NCBI GenBank assembly: GCA_051294375.1
Contig: CM119269.1
Span: 18,774,471-18,838,470, forward strand
Reading direction: 5' to 3'
DNA: 64,000 nt
Source of the DNA: Paraspadella gotoi
Lineage: Eukaryota; Chaetognatha
Shown here: piece by piece, positions 11,937 through 36,266 of the stretch
Layout of the letters: every line of letters starts with the position of its first letter
Numbering within the stretch: the stretch's first letter is position 1
Notes under the pieces: model-generated
The model's database searches: none
Seen by the model: the letters and a program-made list of their open reading frames with translations, nothing else
What the model was told of the DNA's origin: nothing
Translations under genes and position numbers: made by a program

Positions 11937-12043
11937 ATTCGATGTTCTGACATCAGTGACATGATATAAGTGAATGCCCGACAAGATGGGGGGGGGGCGG
12001 ACCGACAAAGTGAATTATGTAAGTTGTAAGCAGATCCGGCTAA
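11937..12043 (-). mobile_element. Helentron-like element, solo 5' end
   Basis: On the minus strand: GCCGGATCTGCTTAC, then TTCACTTTGTCGGTCCG, GTCGGGCATTCACTTATATC and GTTCTGACATC.., equivalent to the 5' ends at 12711, 37878 and 54331. It is divergently arranged with the copy starting at 12711. A run of nine G interrupts it. Confidence 0.6.
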
Positions 12044-13304
12044 AAATAGATCCAGCCATTCAAGAGCTATTGTATCCGAAAAACAAGTGGTTTATTCCAC
12101 AGAAATGGTACCCTAAACGTAAGAAGTCATGCGTGAATCTCTTTTTAACACTTAATGAGTTAGTATTAAAAAAATCATTGGTCACAAATTTTTTAATCAA
12201 ATGGTTACTTCTTCCATTTATTTCATCTTTTGACTTATGGCTATATCTTTCATAATAAATGAATCCAACAAGATTAATTTGAACAATGTTTTAGGGTGTC
12301 CACTTTTTTTTCACAGGTTTTTATACATACGTATAGTAAAATTCGAAAATTAAAATATAACCAATTCTTTGAATATTAAAATGGTACAAGAATTCGTGAT
12401 CAACTCTTAATTCAAATTTAATTGAAATTTTTATGATGCTTTTTTCTTTAATAATGGTCTGTGAAAAAACAAAAGATTGATTCCCTTTTCAGCAGAAGAT
12501 CACGATTACTCGCAAACTTTCTTTAAGTCGTTGGATATAATTCAGCAAGAACTAAATTTTATTTGTGGAAAATTAGAGCATTAAGAATTCACGTTTCCAA
12601 AATAATTTTTTTAAATTTCCCTGGATGGCTAAAATTGGAAGTCAATCACGATACACTATGCAGTATCGTATTTTAATTTACTTCGATAGATTTTCAGGGC
12701 TGTAATTTTTTAGCCGGATCTGCTTACAGCAGATCTCGGCTCTATAATTCACTTTGTCGATCTGTCGGTCGCTACCCATTATCTTGTCGTGAAGTCACTT
12801 ATATCATCTCAGAACATGGAATTATAGAAAAATAATGCAAAACAAAATGTCCCTCCTTCTGTCCCTCCTTAGATTATTATATTATTATTATTATTATTAT
12901 TATGAAAATTTGCAAATTACTTGTTTCACTATTTTTATATTTTATTAAGGATTTAGTATTTAATCTATATTATTTAAACAAATACTCATAAATGGAATAA
13001 GGCGATTGACTTGAAATTTGGTACGCGATTAAGCTGGAAATCAAGTTTCGATGGAATCGTCCGAGTGAAAATAAGTGGAAAAAAACATCTATTTCGTTAT
13101 TTGAACGCCAATTACTCATGAGTGGATAGGGCGATTGACTTTAAATTTTGTATGTGGGTAGGATATTGTGTGCTTGAGCAAGAAATCGAGTCTCGATGGA
13201 ATCGTCCAAGTGGAAATGAGTCAAAATGGAAAAACAAAAAATCTCTCTATATTAAATGTAAATTCAACCTTCATTATTAATCTTGGAAATTGTAAAAGTG
13301 CAAG

Positions 13305-13790
13305 AAGCTAAAAAATTATATATAGCTTCTCAACATCAAGATCTTTTAAAATGTTTTTTTTTTTTATGTTTCATATCGATTTGAGTATTTTTTCTTTGAA
13401 TTTATTTTTTATAGGTTACTTTTACTTTCGCCGACTGGGGTTAGGGAGGGGTTAGTTTTAAGGGTGGTTTAAGATTAGGGTGAGGAGGGTAATTAGAGTT
13501 AAGGTAATTAACTAATATTTTTAAATTTTTTTTTTTAAATAAATATTTTTAAATGGTTTTTCTAAACCCTGGTCGGCGAAAGTAAAATTTATCCCTTTTC
13601 ATTATGATTTATTGCAATATGCTAATTAAAATATTATATTTATTGCAATATATAAATTATTATATAGTATTATATTTGAATTTGCATATTGCAGTAAATC
13701 ATAATGAAAAGGAAATTCATACAAAAAATACTTGAATCGATTTGAAACGTGTTATTTTAAAAGATCTTGATGATGAAAAGCTATATCTAA
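13305..13790. repeat. Nested palindromes
   Basis: Outer arms of about 85 bp, 13306-13400 and 13705-13790 (AGATCTTTTAAAAT.. / ..ATTTTAAAAGATCT). Within them sits a second inverted pair, 13600-13625 and 13690-13712 (CATTATGATTTATTGCAATAT), and a separate small element at 13418-13591. Confidence 0.75.
13418..13591. mobile_element. MITE-D with telomere-like interior, copy 1
   Basis: Terminal inverted repeats ACTTTCGCCGAC..GGGTT and AACCC.GGTCGGCGAAAGT bound about 170 bp. The interior is built of GGGGTTAGGG/TTAAGGGTGG-like words. A shorter copy is at 34722-34809 and a one-ended copy at about 17560-17648. Confidence 0.7.
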
Positions 13791-14035
13791 ATTTTAATAC
13801 AAATAAAATTATACATTTTTATAACTTTCAATTTTATGTTTTTTTATCGTCGCAATCGCTTTTGCACATAAGTGGCGTCGTCGTTGTTGTCGTCATCGGC
13901 GTTCCAAATTATAGATCGCTTTTTTTATCATCGCAATCGTTAAGCGTTTGCGACGATATTGTAACGCTTTTGCGCATAAGTGGCGTCGGCGTCGTCGTCG
14001 TTGTTGTCGGCGTTCCAAATTATAGATCGCCTTTT

Positions 14036-14338
14036 TTATGATTAAATTTGGGTGTATGAAGCTGAAAATTTATATACAGCTTCTCATCATCGATGTGCTT
14101 AAAATTAAGTCTGGACAGTTATTAAATATGTTTTGTTAATGTTTTATCAAAACAAACAAATTCTCTCTTTTATTTTCATATTTCTTTCTCTTTTAATTAC
14201 ATGTCTCTCTCTCTTTTCCCTAGTCACTGATTCATAATCATAGGGGAAAAAAAGAGCCTGCAGCTGGCTCTGCAGGGGCTTATTCTTTTTCTCTCTTTTC
14301 TCCTGCTGCTTCTGCAGCTGCCTTTTGATTTCTTTTTT

Positions 14339-14371
<33 letters not shown>

Positions 14372-15750
14372 GCATTTTTATTAAAAAAAAATTGAATTAG
14401 GATTGAACTTGTAAAATTAAGCATCGCATTCGTGCATGTTATCATTTTGCTTTCGCATCATTGGTTTTTATTTCTTTTTTTTTTCTTAAGGACTGCGTCT
14501 GCTGATCAGTTAATTTTTTGATAATGAAAATTTTTTTTTCTTTTGCTTTTTTCAGAAACTGTAACTTTAATTTTCCTTTATTATTTTTGTTAATTGACAA
14601 TCGCAAAATATAATTTTTCTTTGTTTATAATTTCATTTTCTTTTCTTAAATTTTATTTTTTTTAGTATCAAAATTTGTCTTCAATCCAGATTTTTCTTAT
14701 GTGATTGCGACGATCCTTATGCTTTTAAGATTTTTATGATTAAATTTGGGAGTATGAAGCTGAAAATTTATATACAGCTTCTTATCATCGAGGTCCTTGA
14801 AATTGGGTGAGGTCGTTTATTAAATATGTTTTGTTTACATTTTATCAAAACAAACAAATTTGTTCTACTTTTATTTTTGTCTCTTTCTCTCTCTTTTCTC
14901 TTTTAATTATATGTAGCTCTCTCTCTCTCTTTTCCTCAGGCTGATTCATCGAGAAAAAAACGAGTCTGCAGCTGGCTCTGCAGGGGCTTTTTCTTTTTCT
15001 CTCTTTTCTCCTGCTGCTTCTGCCTTTTGATTTTTTTTTCTGGTCGCCGCTGATTTGTCCGAAAACGATTTGGCCTCTCTGCGTTTTTATTTAAAAAAAA
15101 ATTTAATTAGGATTGAACTCGTAAAATTGGGCATCTCATTCGTGCATGTTATCAATTTGCTATTGCAACATCGGGTTTTTATTTGGTTCTTCTCGTCACT
15201 CTTTATTTTTATTTTTCTTTCTTTCCTTTCTATTCTTTCTTTTCTTTCTATTCTTTCCTTTCTATTCTTTCTTTCCTTTTTATTCTTTCTTTCCTTTTTA
15301 TTCTTTCTTTCCTTTCTATTCTTTTTTTCCTTTCTATTCTTTTTTTCCTTTCTATTCTTTTTCCTTTCTATTCTTTCTTTAATTTCTATTCTTTCTGTCC
15401 TTTCTTTCCTTTCTATTTTTTCTTTCTTTTCTATTCTTTCTTTCTTTATATTCTTTCTTTCTTTTCTATTTTTTCTTTTTTTTCTATTCTTTCTTTTCTT
15501 TTCTATTCTTTTTTTCCTTTCTATTCTTTCTTTTCTTTTTATTCTTTCTTTCCTTTCTATTCTTTCTTTCCTTTTTATTCTTTCTTTCATTTCTATTCTT
15601 TTTTTCCTATTTATTTTTTTTCCCCTTTTTATTCTTTCTTTATATTTAATCTTCTTTTTCTTTTCTCAAATTTGATTTTTTTTAATACCAAAATTTGTCG
15701 TCAATCCAGATTTTTCTTATGCAATTGCGACGATCCTTATGCTTTTAAGA
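14036..15750 (+). repeat. ~700-bp tandem duplication
   Basis: 14036-14736 is repeated from 14737 onward. Matching words are AAGCTGAAAATTTATATACA, GCAGCTGGCTCTGCAGGGGC and ATTCGTGCATGTTATCA at offsets of ~700-709 bp. The second unit is lengthened by the pyrimidine minisatellite. A reverse-oriented relative lies at about 40340-40440 in the next Helentron-like element. Confidence 0.8.
15205..15655 (+). repeat. Pyrimidine minisatellite
   Basis: Variants of a 17-18-bp unit (TTTCTATTCTTTCTTTCC) over ~450 bp, almost pure pyrimidine on the + strand. Overlapping long open frames on both strands (Ser/Phe/Leu or Lys/Arg/Glu repeats) are artefacts. Confidence 0.9.
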
Positions 15751-16249
15751 TTTCTTTTTTAATTATATACATCTTTCTCTCTCTCTCTTTTTCTGATTTG
15801 TTTAAAAACGAGTTCTGCTCTGCAGCGGTTGAATTACTATTACATCAATCAATTACAATTACATCAATTATTTATTATTACATCAGTCATTAATTTTTTT
15901 TAGGATTTTTTTATTGATTTTTTTTATAGTTATGTCTGGCGAGATCAGTATACTTTAAGATTTTTTTTGGATCGAGATTGTTTTTTTGTGATTGAGAAGC
16001 GAGACAAAGTGAAAAACGATTTAAACTCGAATTAAAAAAATTATATTAATTAATTTATTAATTAATTATCTGACCAACTGCTTACCGCTAATGTTCGTGG
16101 GCAGATCTGCCATTGTTTGCTCAAACTCGTTTAATTAAAACATCTTCAGCATCTTAAGCTTGGTATTATTGCCTATCCTTCGTTAATTTTTATTTAACTC
16201 AAATTTTGATAATTTTTTGGCCATGTTATCTCTTGTTTTTCTTTTCAGT

Positions 16250-16640
16250 TTTCCGCATTTAACTCAAGGCGCCGCCTATCAGTCGAGCGCACTTACCTCC
16301 AATATACGTTGCTCTTTTTTCTTCCAGTTTCACGACCTTGACTCTCTCTCTTCGGCGCTGATTCTCCTTAAATTCGCGCGCCCTCGCTCTCTCGTCGTGC
16401 ACAAGAGTGTATGCGCCTGCGTCAGGACGAGTATTCCTCAGAAGGCTGAGCGAAAAAAAGGCCTGCGAAAAAGTCACAACATCATCTTTCTGTTTCGGTC
16501 TCCCTGAATTTTTTGTCTTCTCTTTTAAGTCTTAGGGGGAGAATCGGATGCGAGACCTTCTCCACTTTTATATCCATTGTCATCGTCAAAGCAAAGATCG
16601 CCTACTTATCTCATTTGCAGGTCAGTGCTGAGCGGATGAA
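16250..16640 (+). other. GC-rich block upstream of the ATPase gene
   Basis: CpG-containing, GC-rich sequence (for example GGCGCCGCC, TTCGCGCGCCC) standing out from AT-rich flanks, 3.3 kb before the ATPase start codon. A donor-like CAG|GTCAGT occurs at about 16620. It could be a promoter or non-coding first exon of the ATPase or of another transcript; there is no proof. Confidence 0.25.
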
Positions 16641-16655
16641 GAAAAAAAAAATCTC

Positions 16656-16770
<115 letters not shown>

Positions 16771-17559
16771 CTCTTTGCAACCCGTCAGCGTCGTTTCCGT
16801 CATAATCATGTCTTTCGGCCTTTTTAAAACTAGATCATAATATATTTACATAATAAAATCACAAAACATTTCATCACAAATATTTTCAGTAATAGGAGAA
16901 CACGATTTTTTGTATAATTTCTTACGAACAGAATTACTTCGTGTTAAAAATCTTAAAATTTTTAGAGCAACTTCTCAGAGACAGAAAGGTTTTAATTCTT
17001 AATATTCTCTAAATTTGGTTTCGGTTGGTTTTTTCCTCCCCACACACGGTTTTTGCCTCATCGAATTCTATGATTTTCATCAAATGGGTTTGTGGTTCCA
17101 TTTCTTGAAGATATTTCTTGATCAGCTCAGCTTTTTTCTCTTTGGCATTTTCTCAAGTGAATCTTTCGTTTGCAAGAAGTATTAGCAAGCGATGCGATCG
17201 ATGTCTTTTCCTCAAATCCGTTTGGACGATAAATTTATATTCCTATGTAGTATTTTTTTTTAAATGGACTTTTTTTTTTTATTAAAATCGAAATTATTTA
17301 TCCAGCATTCCTGGAGATAAATACGCTCTTGAGGTTTATGGGAAAACGAAGAGCAAGGTTTTTCTTACAGAATTAACAGAAAAAGAAGATTAATAAAACG
17401 GAAAAGGATAATTTCTCGGAAAAAAAAATTAAAGGAATTCAGATAGCTTAATAACAAATATTAAAAAGTTATTATACATTTTATTTTCCCAAACCGTGTT
17501 TTTGGCGTTTTTTCAAAAATTACTTAAAAATAATTATTTAAAAAATTATTACCTAATTA

Positions 17560-17648
17560 CCCTAACCTTTTTAACCTTAACCACCCCTAACCCTAAACCA
17601 TCCTTAACCCTAACCCTTAACCCTAGTCGGCGTAAGTATAATTAGCCT
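17560..17648 (-). repeat. Degenerate CCCTAA-like tract (MITE-D end)
   Basis: CCCTAACCCT-type words end in GTCGGCGTAAGTATAATT, the right terminus of MITE-D. Similar TTAGGG-like tracts without clear ends occur at 18100-18150, 19000-19070 and 36806-36870. They are interstitial and degenerate, not a chromosome end. Confidence 0.55.
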
Positions 17649-18194
17649 TTTTTTATTTTATTATATTAAAATTTGGGTAAAAATTAATGTTATAATAAAT
17701 TAAGGTTAAGTATAAATTAAGAATAAGTATAAGTTAATTAGAAAAGTAAATTAGAGTTAAAAATAATTTGGGGGTTGGTTAGGGTAAGGGGTAAGTTAGG
17801 GTTAATTTTTAAATTATGTTTTAGCTTAAGTATATGATAATTTAAAATTTAAAAAAAAAATTTTACTGTTAATAAATTTATAAATAATATAATAATATTT
17901 AAGAAAAACGATAGTTTTTTTATGGCAGAAACAACGACCTAATAGTTAATATAAGTTTATTTAAAATTGTTTCTTTTTTTCGTAACAAAAACTTTACTAA
18001 TTCAAATCGCTGATAAAGACTCGACATATAAAAATCTCACTATGCCAAAATAAAAAAAAATACTGGTAAAGGTCGAAAATTTTTTTATTTTAATTCTTAA
18101 CCACCCCTAAACCTAACTACCCCTAATCCCTAACCAACCTTAACCCAATTGTTAACCGTTTAAAAAATATAATATAAATTTGTCTTTCCTTTCC

Positions 18195-18475
18195 TTTCTT
18201 TGTTTATGTACAACGAGTTTTATTAAGAAACAAATTTCTGATACATTTCGGCTCCTATGTAAACCTTCATCAGCGAAAAAACGAATTGAATTGTGATACA
18301 AATATTTTCACAGACTTTGAAGTTTGAAGAGAGAGGAAGAGAAAGAGTGTGAAAATATTTGTTTCATAAATCAATTTGTTTTTGCGTTGATGAAGGCTTA
18401 CATTGAAGCTGAAACATGTCAAAAATTTGTTTCTTTATGAAACTCGTACGTAAACAAACAATTAATTTTCTACCT
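18195..18475. repeat. Hairpin repeat (~75-bp arms)
   Basis: ACGAGTTT..AAGAAACAAATTT...AAACCTTCATCA at 18209-18265 is inverted at 18385-18450 (TGATGAAGG...AAATTTGTTTCTT..AAACTCGT). The right arm belongs to the repeat shared with 10072-10330. Confidence 0.7.
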
Positions 18476-18660
18476 CAAACATAAAAATTTAAATTTATTA
18501 TAAAATTTTAAAATTTGTATTACTAAACAAAAAAATGTATATTATTGCACAAACTGAAACTCGATGCAAGAAGTAAAACAAAATTAAATGGATTAACAAA
18601 GCACCGACCGGAGGTACCTTAGGTTGGTTGCGGACGTCATAAAGTAAAGTTACCCTTATT
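18410..18660 (-). repeat. Interspersed repeat, inverted partner of 10072-10330
   Basis: Reverse-complement match to 10072-10330 (TTACGTAAACAA / TTGTTTACGTA; GCACCGACCGG / CCGGTCGGTGC; GTTGCGGACGTC / GACGTCCGCAAC). Confidence 0.65.
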
Positions 18661-19926
18661 CTTTTCCGTAAAGAAACGAATGTCATTTTTTTATCTTTCT
18701 TTTCGTTTTCCCATAAGCATCCCGAGCGTATTAAAATCGCCGGTTTCAATTAAAATTTTTACTATTTAAATTATTTGAAAGAATAATTGTACACAGAATT
18801 ATTGGTACACTTGAACCGATCGCGAAGAGCAAATTCTGTTATCAAGCATCGATTATCTTTCCACCTTTTTGTTTTGAGATAAGGTCACGGTGTCATTGAA
18901 GATATTTTGCTCCCTACCTTTCTAGCTGTATTTTTTTGTATTTAATTCTTGTTTTCTTTTTTTATTCCTTGTTTTGTCGATCCCCGGTAAGGTTTGTCTA
19001 AGGTTAGGGGGTATTTAGGGTTAGGGTTGAGGTGGTTAGGGTTAGGAATGGTTAGGGGTTGTTGGGCTAAAGTTCGAAAAAAACATTTTTTTCCGCGGAA
19101 TAAATTTTTTATACGTTTGTGCTCATAAGATTATAAATAAACAACCGACTGGAAGATCTTACAGTGAATTTACAAATTTACCAACATTTTTAATTTCCGT
19201 ATTAAAAAATGTGTGAATTAGTAGTTTTCTCAAACTGACCTCGCATTGTTTGACATCACGGTTAATGTTTCTCTTCTTGTCGTTAATATATTATATCTCT
19301 GTCTGATACACTCCCCTAAAGAAAACTTTCCAGCGAAAATTAACCTCATTTTTTGCGAATGCTTTCAAAGGAATTATTTACTATTTAGTATATAAAGGTT
19401 CTAACTTTGATTATAAATTGCCTATTTAATGTTGAAAATCCTTGGTTGTTTTGCTCTTTTATTTTTTCACCTTTCTACGGTCGATGACTTTTGACGAAGA
19501 AGAGGAGTAGGAGGATGAAGATAAGAAACCGAAAGATGGGTTGCGTGTTCGACCAACGATCGCTTCGTTTTTACTGTCTGAAAAACTCTCTCTCTCTCTC
19601 ACACACACTAACTTGTTTTCCGCCTATCCTGCTTCGTCCCCAACGAACTTTCGTTCAAACTTGACGTGATTTTGAATTATCGATGTCCATTAGAGCACAA
19701 ACCGGATTCTATTAACATAATGAACAAATGTTATATATATTGAATAAAGAAAAAAAACAACAAATATTTGTGAAGATCTCGTCGTGATTTTAGTATTTGC
19801 TTCAACTGTTTTCCTTCCCGTAATCACCCGGCATACTTTTTTATACAATTTTTAATTAAGGCTTTTTTGAATGGAAAAAATGGTATTGATGGTATTGACT
19901 AATTTTCCCTGCATATTTCGTTTCAG

Positions 19927-19949
19927 GTTGAAAATATAAAGCCGCAAAA
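19927..19949 (+). other. ATPase 5' UTR, 3' part of exon
   Basis: A pyrimidine-containing acceptor (CGTTTCAG) ends at 19926 directly before a short leader GTTGAAAATATAAAGCCGCAAAA and the ATG. It suggests an upstream non-coding exon. The transcription start was not identified. Confidence 0.5.
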
Positions 19950-31611
<11,662 letters not shown>

Positions 31612-32978
31612 ACAAAATATCCTCTTCTTTTTTGCTCGTGGTCTTCGACATAAAGAAAAAGTTATGCAAAAATATGTGCATTTGTGGAAAAAAGATACGT
31701 CGGGCGGCGATGCAAAAACTTCATTTCAATTTTTTTTCATTTTTTAATAATACGACGACGACTCGACCGAGTTTGTTAGGTGGCGTTGTGGACCCTGAGG
31801 GCAGGGTAAGTTAGGGGATGAGCTAGATATTCGTAAATATTGCTGCGCGCGGTCCGATTATCAAAATAAGCTTTTTTAAAATAAGTTTTCGAGGTTATGG
31901 CAAGACTGGGTTTGAGAGTTATGAAGAGGAAATGAAGAAGTTTCTTTTTCGTTTTTTTTTCTTTTTTTGGGTGGGGGGCTGGGGTTTTTTTCTACTCGGA
32001 CACCGAATAGGTTTGTTTACTTTTAAAACTAAGTCATACACGAATTTTGTGGTAATAGATGTACACTATTATTAGCAAGTTTCATACCTAGTGAAATTTA
32101 ATGCCGAGTGAAAAATATGCGCTCACAGGAATTAATGGCGAAAAAGTTTATTTGCATCGATCGATCAGTTTTTTCTTGTACATTAACTTTTTTTTTTAAT
32201 TAGTTCACAAATTTTCCTTCGCGCGTCGATTCCACTCGAGATTTTTGCCTCTGACATTTATTTTTTTTCATTACGATTGCTACATCGTTTTTTATCGTTA
32301 AATAACCAAGAGATTTAAATCAATAAGTTAAGAGTTTTTTCCCTTTTTTTTCGCGTGTGATCAACGTGGCTCGATCGATGTTCATTTATCAGTTAGTTTT
32401 TGGGTTGAATGTCATTCATTGCAAGGGAGAACAAGTTTTCCAACTCATTCGCTTTATTTTAGACAAAATAAGATTTAATCGTTTTTTGTTGTTCCATTTT
32501 ACGTGATACATTTTTTCTCTCTAGTTCTCCGTACTTAGCTTATTTCTAGATTTGTTTTTTTCAATAGTTTACCGGCGAAATAGTTGGTGGGCGCGTCCCT
32601 TAGTCGTTTATGAATACAATCTTTCTTTGCAAGGGTACATCTACTTTTTTGTTTTGTTTTTTTTTGTTTAATGTAAAAATTGTTTCTCCAGCCAAAGTTG
32701 CTACTATCGGTTTTGTGACAACGCTCAAAACAAAAAAAAGATTAATGTTTGCCTTGAGTGTCTATTTTTATTATTTTTAATTTACACTGAAGATGACAAT
32801 TGATAATTCCTTACGTATCCACCTTATTCTCTCTATGCATAAAGTAGGTCACATTATAAATTTTTGCATTTTTGATATGTTCAGTGGCTTTTCGAAGAGC
32901 GAGAGAAAAATGCTTCATGGCTGTCTCTGATTTTACTGTACTTATCAACGACAGTAACTGAAAATCAATGCTGTTTGT

Positions 32979-32984
32979 AATAAA
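32979..32984 (+). terminator. Candidate polyadenylation signal of the ATPase
   Basis: First clear AATAAA downstream in a plausible context, ~1.37 kb after the stop. This implies a long AT-rich 3' UTR (31612 to about 33000) with several T-rich runs. An earlier cleavage site cannot be excluded. Confidence 0.4.
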
Positions 32985-33499
32985 TCTTTATATATATAGT
33001 CATTTCATACGAATCATGGGTTGTTTTAAATCCATGCGTTTGTTTGTGTGTTATAACATCTAATGGGCTATTACCTCGAAGTCAATGTTTGTCAGTTTTT
33101 GTTTAATTTTTATTCATTAACTCTGATCGAATTCCCGTCAGCGTTGTCAGGTTTTTTTTATAATTTATTTTTTCCTTAATTTTGTTATAAAACATTTCAT
33201 CTAAGTCAATGCTCAAACATAGTATTCATAATCAATATAAGTAAGATTCTTTGTCGAAAGTAAAGTTGCTGACTAACGATCGGCTTTTACTTTTATGTCA
33301 TCGTTGTATGTACTACAAAATTGCTACACATTTTGTTTCGTTCTTTTAAGTAGTAAACAAGTTGAAATATTTTCGTTTGTTTTTATTTTAGTTTCTAGAT
33401 TTCAGTTATTTTAGTTTAATTCGTATGCAAATCAGTTTAATTTTAGTTTTTGTTTAATTTTCGTATTTATCTTTTTTTAATTTATTTTTTATTAATTTT

Positions 33500-34010
33500 T
33501 AATTTGCAAGTTTGGCTGTCAGTGGCGATCACGCAGTCCGCGTCCTTTTAACAGCAACAAAAGAATAACGTTTACTTCGTTTCAATTATCCACGATACTA
33601 AATTACTATCTAAAAAAGGAGGAAAAAGAGCGATTCTTCGTCGACCCAAATAAGTTTCCATTATCAGACAGAAAGAATAAGCTTTAGCTCTAGAGTTCTT
33701 CGTGAGCCTTTGACGTCTCTTAGACCCAAGGAAACGGAAGTTGTCGTCCGCTTAAAGCGGGCGCCAATTTCGTATCCTTTGGGCCCTTTAAGCGGCGCTT
33801 TTGGGCTTGCCGGCGGTGACACTTAACCTTTTTAGGCCAACAGTTGCCGCTATGTGGGCCAGTTTTCCGCTTTGTCAAAACTTGTGACTCACAAGCGTCT
33901 CACTCTGTCCCTTTTCGTTAGGCGTGCAGAGAGCGCGCGCTTGGCAGCTTTTCCTTAAAGAGTCAACGCCTCCCGTTTCACACAGGAGGGGGGCGCCCAC
34001 TTGCACCTGA
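33500..34010. other. GC-rich block of unknown nature
   Basis: Locally GC-rich with internal inverted words (CGCTTAAAGCGGGCGCC / CCCTTTAAGCGGCGCTT near 33748-33800) and GAGCGCGCGC at 33931. There is no long open frame. It might be an old repeat, a regulatory element or a non-coding exon. 33000-33500 and 34010-34720 show nothing recognisable. Confidence 0.25.
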
Positions 34011-34721
34011 TCATTTGATAGGCATCAATTATACCGGTATCACTAGGCGACCCTGTTCTCTTCCCGCTATTCATATTTAACGAAATTGCAAGCGCAAGAC
34101 CGAAAAAAAAGAAAGAAATTGAAAAATCTTTAAAACCATTTGCTCTTTTCCTTATGATTATTTCTGCTTTTATCATGTCATCTTAATTACGATCTCAAGT
34201 ATTTGCACATGCCTTATCCTTCCCATCATTTTAAATTTTCAAGATTTATAAATACAAAGCCAAAAAATAAGATACTATCCCTGAAATAGGTGGTGAAAGG
34301 GATACAAACCTTTGCACCCATTCGTATCTCCACTCAGTTTTATACGCTCCCTTTTCTTTTTTCACTAGCCCGTAATATATTCCAATCAGTTTTTTCATGT
34401 TATATAAAATCTTGATACTGTTTGAAAAACTATTGCGGCAACCGTCTTTTTTTTTCTTAAGTCGCCTTAAATTTAATTTAAAATAATGAATTTTCTTTAT
34501 TTTTGGAGGGGTGGGAATTAAAAATGTTACTTGTGGGAATTATAGATATAGTATATTAAACATCCAGAGAAAAGAAATAGTAAGACAATTTTATTTCATT
34601 TAAGAGTTTGTCAGGTTTTATGAATGTCCTAAAATTTGGATTCTATAGTTAAATTTTTAAAAATAATGCAATTTATGTACAGAATATTCTCGTTACTTTC
34701 TTAATATAAAATGAGGGGTTA

Positions 34722-34809
34722 ATTCTACTTTCGCCGACCGGGGTTAGGGGGGTTTAGGCTTAAGGGTGGTAATAAATATTTTTAAATGGTCTGCGAAAGT
34801 AAAATTTTA
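34722..34809. mobile_element. MITE-D, short copy 2
   Basis: TACTTTCGCCGACCGGGGTTAGGG at the left and CGAAAGTAAAATTTT at the right, 88 bp; same family as 13418-13591 with a shortened TTAGGG-like interior. Confidence 0.65.
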
Positions 34810-35893
34810 CCAAAATGAGTTATATAACATTAAATGAGTTATTAAAATTTATAGAAACGGATGTCGCCAAAGCCAACAATCGAAGCATAAAAAGTTAATG
34901 ACCTTGATATATTATTCCGGCGTATGGTTTAGATATTTGTTTTAAGGCCCGGGGTGCGGTTGGACTTTTGGTTTCCGCCGTGAAAAGTTTTCCGTTACGT
35001 TTTTCGCGACAAGATTTTTAACATTCCAAAATCCTGACCCACAGTGGCCTTAAGTGGGGATGAGTTTCTTCGATTCGTATTTGAAAGAGGATTTTTTTTC
35101 CCGATTTTTCTTGAGAGTCCTATCATAATAAAGTCTGTTCAAAAAATATCCGTATTAAAATTTTTGTTCTCTCGGAGGGAAAGTACAACTCAAACTGTTC
35201 CCTGCCCAAAAGCAAGCTGTAAATAAAGATTTATAATTTTTTTAGAAATAGTACTAATACCATTTACAATCGTGTCGATTAGTTATGATTTTAAATTACG
35301 GTGAGTAGGTTGAAAATATTGCTAAGCTGCGTATCTTTCGTAGTTTTGATGGTAGGAGCTCAGCAATTAAAGTTGGTCATTATTATTACTAAGAGAAACT
35401 GTACAGTCATTTCACAAAAAAAATCACTCGGCATATATTATTGCAATCTTTTCTGCTTTCTTCTTTCTTATTGTTAACAAGAAAGGAACTAGCATTTGTT
35501 ACTTTTAACAATATATTTATATCTATATAACTTAAGCACTTGGCTCATAAAAAGGAAAGTAGTTTTTGTCCACTGTCCTGTGTTTTGATTATTTTTAAAA
35601 AAAAATCATTTTGTTAATGATTGTTTAAAAAAAATTATTTTTCGTTTGCAAGTTTTAGCGTCATAAATCACTTGTAGATAATCACTGTAGTTAAACTAAG
35701 TATTTAAAAAATAACTATGAATTTGCCAAACCGAAACCCAAAAATTTAAAAAAAAATTTCATCATTATGAATTTTCTCGACCAATACTACTAATAAGGGT
35801 AGCACTTTTTTTTTACATCGTGAGATTGAAAATATTGTTTGCAATATAAATTACAAGATTTTTGCTTATAGTTTTCAGTAAGTGATTTATACC

Positions 35894-35896
<3 letters not shown>

Positions 35897-35984
<88 letters not shown>

Positions 35985-35986
35985 CT
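35897..35986 (+). repeat. (CT)n microsatellite
   Basis: About 42 CT units. The Arg-Glu repeat frames on the minus strand are artefacts. 34810-35896 contains no recognised gene or repeat. Confidence 0.97.
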
Positions 35987-36266
35987 TCGCTCGTTCGCAT
36001 CTGTAATATTGACGTTTTTATGTAATATGTAGATCTTCTGCTGGAGCGGATCGCCAACTGAAAAATTGTAAGCAAATGCAAAGGATATGTTGGCCACGTT
36101 ATCTCAATCGATGGATTAAAATTATGATTGGTGTTACGTTCGGTTATTTCTCGATATATTTAATGTAGTTAGATTATAACCTTTTTTGCAATGCATCAGA
36201 CAAAACTGTTGCCACAGTGCCTTGAAGAATGACAGCTAGAAAACTGTTAACCATATGTAGCTCATG

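Larger units (their letters stand above)
12711..16130 (+). mobile_element. Helentron-like composite element
   Basis: The 5' end (12711) has GCCGGATCTGC with a nearby inverted GCAGAT.. hairpin arm and CACTTTGTCG, then GTCCCTCC repeats. Two ~155-bp core units follow (12980-13245, TTTCGATGGAATCGTCC). The 3' end GGCAGATCTGCCATTGTTTGCTCAAACTCG is at 16100-16129. The 3.4 kb in between has taken up palindromes, a 700-bp tandem duplication and a pyrimidine minisatellite. The joining of the 5' and 3' ends into one element is inference from orientation. Confidence 0.5.

Noticed and set aside
15055-15893. Long Phe/Leu/Ser-rich and Lys/Arg/Glu-rich frames
   Set aside because: They are produced by the pyrimidine minisatellite, with overlapping frames on both strands.
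17560-19070. Possible telomere or subtelomere (TTAGGG-like tracts)
   Set aside because: The tracts are short, degenerate, in both orientations and interstitial, and some end in MITE-D inverted repeats.
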